NCBI RefSeq assembly: GCF_014648115.1
Contig: NZ_BMQM01000030.1
Coordinates: 1 to 43,531 of the forward strand
Length of the DNA: 43,531 nucleotides
DNA from: Deinococcus seoulensis
GTDB lineage: Bacteria; Deinococcota; Deinococci; Deinococcales; Deinococcaceae
Direction of reading: 5' to 3'
In this document: positions 43,416 to 43,531 of the stretch, in pieces
Position numbering within the stretch: position 1 is the stretch's first letter
Layout of the letters: every line of letters starts with the position of its first letter
Made by a program: the position numbers and the translations under genes
The notes under the pieces: generated by a model
The model's database searches: none
What the model saw: the letters and a program-made list of their open reading frames with translations, nothing else
What the model was told of the DNA's origin: nothing

Positions 43416-43531
43416 CCCGCGCGGACCCGGTGGCCTCTGCAGTCCGTTCAATCGGAGTCCGTATCAGCAGTAGTCCGGAAGGTTTTTTTGACAAATAAGC
43501 GGGGAGCCGTTCTCGTGAATGTATGCGCACT
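43416..43531. other. Right-edge intergenic sequence
   Basis: Contains the truncated repeat fragment (43433-43466), then a T7 run and TTGACA at 43488-43493. No convincing -10 box appears at the right distance before the window ends, and no gene-like frame is seen. Confidence 0.4.
43433..43466 (-). repeat. MITE-like repeat, truncated fragment
   Basis: About 31 bp matching one end of the family (GTTCAATCGGAGTCCGTA, ending at 43463) followed by TCA. The other end is missing; the inner sequence (GCCTCTGCAGTCC) resembles copy 1. It lies just after the GGDEF gene. Confidence 0.7.

Noticed and set aside
43488..43531. Promoter beginning with TTGACA at the right edge
   Set aside because: No acceptable -10 hexamer lies 16-18 bp downstream, and the window ends before a gene can be seen.

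Overview
The window comes from the chromosome or a large replicon of a high-GC bacterium, most likely a Deinococcus. The evidence is the GC-rich codon use, many apparently leaderless genes (a TANNNT box 6-7 nt before ATG or GTG with no Shine-Dalgarno), and a Ter-domain stress cluster of the type found in deinococci. There are no rRNA or tRNA genes, CRISPR arrays or phage blocks.

Layout. 1-3.7 kb: the phosphate uptake block pstS (3' end only), pstC, pstA, pstB and phoU. 3.8-9.8 kb: a tellurite/stress cluster of TerD, TerA, a TerD-vWA (TerF-like) protein, TerZ, a second TerD/TerE and a DUF475 (TerC-related) membrane protein. 10-17.2 kb: a sulfur block with two YeeE/YedE permease halves, a LysR regulator, a CstB-like persulfide dioxygenase-rhodanese, two single-domain rhodaneses and a TSUP exporter. 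The permease pair and the cstB gene share one promoter design, a CsoR/CstR-type GC palindrome lying between -35 and -10. This predicts a common persulfide-sensing repressor encoded elsewhere. 17.4-24.2 kb: an iron-dependent dehydrogenase/transhydrogenase, an AT-rich lone PD-(D/E)XK nuclease gene that looks recently acquired, secreted proteins, a CAP-domain lipoprotein operon and a vWA remnant. 24.4-29.3 kb: a small secreted protein, two convergent TPR/winged-helix regulators, a tyrosine recombinase and a chloramphenicol acetyltransferase-like protein. 29.4-34.9 kb: an APC permease, galM and arsRCB. 35.1-43.4 kb: a secreted protein, a GNAT with an apparent CTG start, a PIG-L deacetylase, an ABC exporter, gamma-glutamyltransferase and a GGDEF cyclase.

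The most striking non-coding feature is a dispersed family of about 134-bp elements with TACGGA-type terminal inverted repeats. There are four full copies, one 50-bp internally deleted copy and one fragment. The five copies with two recognisable ends sit between 3-bp TGA/TCA target duplications. Two of them inserted exactly in a stop codon and recreated it. Their internal hairpins show compensatory base changes between copies.
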